Part shown: positions 59,516 through 64,000 of the stretch, piece by piece | Numbering within the stretch: position 1 is the first letter of the stretch | Layout of the letters: every line of letters starts with the position of its first letter | Assembly (NCBI GenBank): GCA_005408345.1 | Contig: SEMN01000177.1 | Location: 765,001-829,000 of the forward strand | DNA from: Macquaria australasica | Taxonomy: Eukaryota; Chordata; Actinopteri; Centrarchiformes; Percichthyidae | Direction of reading: 5' to 3' | DNA: 64,000 nucleotides | Made by a program: the position numbers and the translations under genes | The notes under the pieces: model-generated | The model's database searches: none | Seen by the model: only the letters and a program-made list of their open reading frames with translations | What the model was told of the DNA's origin: nothing

Positions 59516-61164
59516 ATGTATAATGTATTTCCACACAAAAATGGATGTGGAGTTCGAAAGTTTACAAGATGGACAAACAATCACTTGCTTGACACTTACA
59601 ATACAAAGAAATACAAAATGGTGTGGATTTTCAGAAAATGCATTTCTTGACCTATATTTGACATATAACAATAGATAGTGGAACGATACAGCCAGGAACA
59701 CAATGTCACAACACATAAAAGGCATTTTTCATTTCATGTGACCTTTACTTCCCACTAAGCAGCTGGCAAGATGATACCGTAGCAAACCGAATACACCGCT
59801 CGCACACTATAGCAGCCAGGATGAGTCCTGGTTTAGTGAGAACTCAACAGAGAAAATGGCAATGTGGTAGGAGGTGGTGCAATAACAACAGAGCATTTTG
59901 GAAACTACTGTATCCTCTCCCCTTGTTCCTCTCCCCCCTCAGTTCTTCTCTCACCTCTCATTTCCCTTCACTTCCCCTCTCGTCTCTCCTTTCTCTTTCC
60001 TTTCCTCCCCCCTTGCCTCGTCTTGTTACTCCCTTCTCATCTCATTTTCTCACCCATCCATAACAGTACAACTCTAGTGGTACCCTATCGTCTGCATGCT
60101 CCTATAGCGCTTAGTGAACTCCCCACTACCCTACTCTCTATATTCAGTCTCTCTCTCTCCCTCTCAAACACATCATCAGTCTAGCGTGAAATGGCTCATA
60201 TCATCGCCACAACAGCACACCTCACACTGTGAGAGCAGCTCCAACCTAGCTGAGTCTGTACCACCAACCACTAAGTCATCAAATGAAGAGGGAGAGAGTG
60301 AAAAAGCAGGAAGGAGAAAAGGTTTGAGAGAGACAGAAAAGGAAATATACAAAGAAGTTGAAAACTAAAAGAGTCATAAAGGAAAAAAAAGTAGTGAGTG
60401 AGTCAGAGAAAGACATGGGGTGAAGGTAAAAAGTTTGAAATAGGAGTTGATTAGAAGGGAAGATGGAGGAAGTGGAGAGAAAGATAAAAAGGAGTAAAAA
60501 GATTAAGGGAGAGTAGGAAGGGAAGAGGATGAGAAATGGGAAGGCATGTATAGTGGGAAGAGAGGAAAGGAAGTGGAGGAAAAAAACAGCTGTATCTGGT
60601 TGTGTATGTAAATGTCAATGTGCATATGCATGTGTCGCAAACCTAGCAGTAAATCAGTCTGACAGTGATGGTGGCTTTTGGTATTTTAGGTGGTGGGTGC
60701 CAACCGCCTCGGGCCAGACGTCTGAAAACATTTTGTCTGCCATGAAATTGAATTAAACATTATAAGATGTCGTCTTTGTTGAGTTCAATCCTATTTCTTT
60801 TGAAAAGGCATTTTGTTCAGAATCAAAGAACTAATTGGAGCACCGCATGCTAACACATTAAAAGTGCTCGATGTATCAGTTAAGTATATCATTACCAAAT
60901 GAGACCACCACTGAGAAGACTGGCAGCTTCTGAATACAATCATACTGCGTTTAATATCTTTTTCTGTCCAGAAACCTGCTGGATACACCACCAAACAGGA
61001 AGCAAGAAGCACTGTTTAGATAAACTATCTAACTAGACTATCTAACTTGTTCTCCAGCTTCAGTGAAACCGAAAAGCAAACCTCCAAACTACACCTATGT
61101 CTTCTGAGGTGGTTACTTTAAGATTAGGGACCCACAATGCCTTGAATTGCTGCACTGACTAGGC

Positions 61165-61320
61165 CACGAGACATGTCAGACTACACGTTGAATCCTTCCA
61201 GTCATAGCTTGGTTCAACAAAGTTTGGGCAGTAAGGGACAGAGACAGACTTCTGGATGACAAATGTCAACAATCAAAGCGTCTAAACCATCCAACAAGTC
61301 CTCCAGCACATACAACCTCA
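61165..61320. repeat. Dispersed repeat, family R3, copy 2
   Basis: It matches 34950-35200 in the same order with insertions in the other copy. No coding potential was recognised. Confidence 0.45.
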
Positions 61321-61394
61321 AGGGTCGTTTGTTCCTAACCTCTAATACGTCCCACAGGAGCGTTTCTTAAATGAGAGCCCCTACTGGTGACAGG

Positions 61395-61860
61395 AGATAT
61401 GACTCCAAAAACAACAGAATAGGTAGTTTGCCAATGACTCCCAAAGCGACATATATATCGTCATGGTGACAATAATAAACATGTGATTTACATTGTGAAG
61501 CGGTCACAGTTTGGTTAGGTTTAGGCACCAAAACTACTTGGTTAGGTTTAGGAAAAGATGATGGTTTGGGTTGAAATAAGTATGTTAGTAAGTTAAGTTA
61601 CGTCACGTGACTTTTGTCATGTTAAAATACGTCAAGGTTGACTTTTGGTTTCACACTGGACACGAACAGCTGTCTCCTGGATGAAAGTCGTGTGTTGTTT
61701 GACCCATCCATCCACCCCAACTTCCTCCCTATGTGGACTTTGTCGCTCTATATACTATCTCGCCGGACTTCCGCCTTTGCTCCCATCATAATTACTAGGG
61801 CCACAAGAGGTCGCTGTACATACAAACGTAAATATGGGTCGTAATAAGCTGCTGCACAGA
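61395..61860. repeat. Dispersed repeat, family R2, copy 2, longer
   Basis: The first 245 bp match the copy at 8680. The remainder, up to a segment around 61780-61850 containing TACTAGGGCCACAAGAGG, may belong to the same element but is not matched in copy 1. The right boundary is uncertain. Confidence 0.55.
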
Positions 61861-62219
61861 TGACCTATAAGAACGTATTTTTGGGGAGGACATTCTGAAA
61901 CCATCACAAAGCAAAATAGGACGTAGAACAAAAACAATTTTGACATGCTACAGTGTCCTCCCCTATGACACACTACCGAGGGCAAAATTAAAAATCTTGA
62001 TCTGATCCTGAAATTAGACCTACGAACACTTTCTTTTCTCAGGGAAGACAAGTGGATTCATGATACATGATTTTATGATGTTTTAAAGCGTTACACACAC
62101 TGTAGCACTTTGATGGTGTTTTAGTTGTTTATCTGCTTTTATATACCCCATGGAAATGTGGATGGTGGTGATGACAGCTGTGGTGATAAAAATCCTAATT
62201 TTCACCTCTCTCTCTTCAG

Positions 62220-62383
62220 CCACAGGACGGTTACCGCCTGGTGCAGCACTTCCAGTTCATCGGCTGGCCGGCCTACAGGGACACGCCTCTCTCTAAACGC
62301 TCCATCCTCCAGTTGGTCAGGAGGTTGGCTAAGTGGCAGGAGCAGTATGACGGAGGAGATGGGAGGACTGTGGTACACTGCCT
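62220..62383 (+). CDS. ptprt: ptprt D2 exon ending in the D2 P-loop (VVHCL), 164 nt
   Basis: It encodes PQDGYRLVQHFQFIGWPAYR, DTPLSKRSILQLVRRLAKWQ and EQYDGGDGRTVVHC plus two bases of Leu. In place of D1 WPD there is WPA, so the general acid is missing, as usual for pseudo-catalytic D2 of this subfamily. The exon ends in phase 2 right after the HC codons, exactly as the D1 exon at 48592 does. Donor GTAAGT. The next exon, starting in the NGGGRSG loop, is outside the window. Confidence 0.96.
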
Positions 62384-62532
62384 GTAAGTACAATGTGCAC
62401 ACACAGACACACGCATGTAGAAGCACATGCTCCATAACATGTAATGAAATAGTAGGAAGCAGGTGCAAGTAGGACTGGAACAATCACTGGGGTGAAAGAT
62501 CAACACAAAATCGTACAAAGGCAAATGTGCCC

Positions 62533-62564
<32 letters not shown>

Positions 62565-64000
62565 CATGTGTGTGTAAGACAGAGAGGTGAAAGATGTTGA
62601 GATATACTTAACAATGATAAAGTATACTTTCTCCAAAAGAACGCTCACACAGATTTATTACAAAACAAATGTTCACTCCACACACACAAGCACACATTCA
62701 GAGAACCATATACACCCACACACACACACACACACACACACCCCTTTAAAATGATATATACAATATATGGTATTTCTAGACTCATCCATTCTTCTAGGTT
62801 GGGTCGTTCTTTCATGCTTTATTTTCCCCCACTGATCTGTCAAACATACAGATGGCCTAAACTCAGCATTTATCTCAGTTCAGGTATGCCACCTATATAG
62901 CATTTTAAGGAAGCCAAACATACACATCACTGGTCTAAAAAGTTTAAAAGGACTATTGCTAAATGCTATAAAAGAAGGTACTAATACATTATAGCTTAAT
63001 AACAATGAAAACTTGGCTCATATCTAAAACTTAGCTGAAATGTGCCTTATCTAAGCCCACAAATTGCATTGAGATTATCACAGTAATTTGTTGTTGTTTT
63101 GTATAGTCTTGGATGATACATTACAGATCACCTGCACACAAGACCTGTAAAGTCTTTACATTATATCCAGCCTTATATGAAGCTATAAATCATCTGTAGA
63201 GTTACCACATACATAAAGTAAATGGCCTCAGCCAGCAATAACAGCTGGAATTCTTTTTAGATTATAGTGAGACTTAGTTGAGCACTTTTGATTTTATACA
63301 CATTTTATACCAAAATGCAATGTTTGCCAATTTATTTATTTCAAGCAAGCCCTGCAATATCACTATTTTGCTGGTAACAATTGTTGGCAATACATACAAC
63401 TGAATTGTGCTGCATTCCCTTAAGCATTAACTTCATTTGTCACATCATTAACTGTCAGCTTTGATAAATTTAGGTTCTTTTTCAGTTTTTCTTCTGAGAT
63501 AAACAGTATATATATGGTAGTGAGTTATAACAGGAGTAAAAAGTTACATCAGCAGTAACAGTAGTAGAGTTAGGTGCAGCATCAGTATTAGTATAAACAA
63601 TGGTGGTGTTCTGAGCAGTATTAGTCATAGAAAAAAACTAAATAATATTGATCACACATATGCATGTGCAGTATGACTGTGTTTGTACACAAGTACACAA
63701 ACACTGCTCAGCTCCAGTTCCTATCTGAGCAGAACAAATGAAGCCGATAATGAGGGAGGGAAACGGTGGCTGTAAAATCTATAGACGCGAGATTACAGGG
63801 AACTTCGCTAACAACAACACTCAAACACTCACACACACACACACGCACACACACACACACTCCAAACATTGCCTCAAGCACATCACTGGTGCTCATCCAA
63901 TCAGCTTCCTCTGTCACAGCTCATTGGGCCAATCAGAATTGGCATTGATTTGTTTTTGTTTTTTTCTTTCTAGCTGCTGTGAGGTTTGCTTTCAGTGTGT
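62384..64000 (+). other. Start of the intron in the D2 P-loop
   Basis: CA/TG runs and otherwise AT-rich sequence. The expected next exon (codons for the NGGGRSG loop) does not appear before 64000. Confidence 0.75.
62537..62563. repeat. (TG)n microsatellite
   Basis: About 13 TG units, 150 bp after the last D2 exon of the window; CA runs follow at 62716 and 63828. Confidence 0.95.

Larger units (their letters stand above)
59021..62219 (+). other. 3.2 kb intron in D2
   Basis: It holds the Tc1-like remnant (59078), a pyrimidine tract (59910-60060), a purine tract (60280-60560) and repeats R3 and R2. No exon was found. Confidence 0.7.

Noticed and set aside
63970..64000. Possible next D2 exon after TTTCTTTCTAG at 63973
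   Set aside because: The following bases do not encode the expected NGGGRSG loop in the required phase.

Overview
The window is nuclear DNA of a ray-finned fish, most likely a percomorph teleost. It shows spliced vertebrate exons with GT-AG introns, very dense CA/TG and CT/GA microsatellites, and several dispersed repeats of kinds I know from teleost genomes. Species cannot be named from sequence alone.

I can support one gene. It is the cytoplasmic part of a type IIB receptor protein tyrosine phosphatase on the plus strand, and it fits PTPRT (RPTP-rho, ptprt) better than PTPRM, PTPRK or PTPRU. Fourteen exons between 14537 and 62383 join in frame without a stop and encode about 552 residues: the end of the juxtamembrane segment, all of catalytic domain D1 (catalytic Cys motif split between 48592-48746 and 53185-53320), the D1-D2 linker, and D2 up to its own HC motif, where the window runs out. 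Two further small exons at 1200-1248 and 2411-2446 are phase-compatible candidates for the upstream juxtamembrane region. The ectodomain, transmembrane segment and last D2 exons lie outside the window.

Layout: 1-14536 is juxtamembrane intron with two candidate exons, pyrimidine-rich tracts and MITEs. 14537-19789 holds the juxtamembrane/D1-start exons. 19790-38403 is an 18.6 kb intron. 38404-56958 holds the D1 exons. 57275-62383 holds the linker and D2 exons. 62384-64000 is the start of the next intron.

The most unusual structure is in the intron before the D1 WPD-loop exon (48592-48746). At least two, probably three, decayed copies of the first part of that exon with its acceptor region lie upstream at about 125-149 bp spacing, so the live exon looks like the last member of an old tandem exon duplication. 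Also notable are two D1 exons whose acceptors consist of TG repeats instead of a normal pyrimidine tract, CA repeats directly after several donors, a dispersed repeat inserted about 25 bp after a weak donor, a coding micro-duplication at the start of D1, and several non-autonomous transposons whose terminal inverted repeats and target duplications can be read directly. I see no prokaryotic, viral or CRISPR-like system and no second protein-coding gene.
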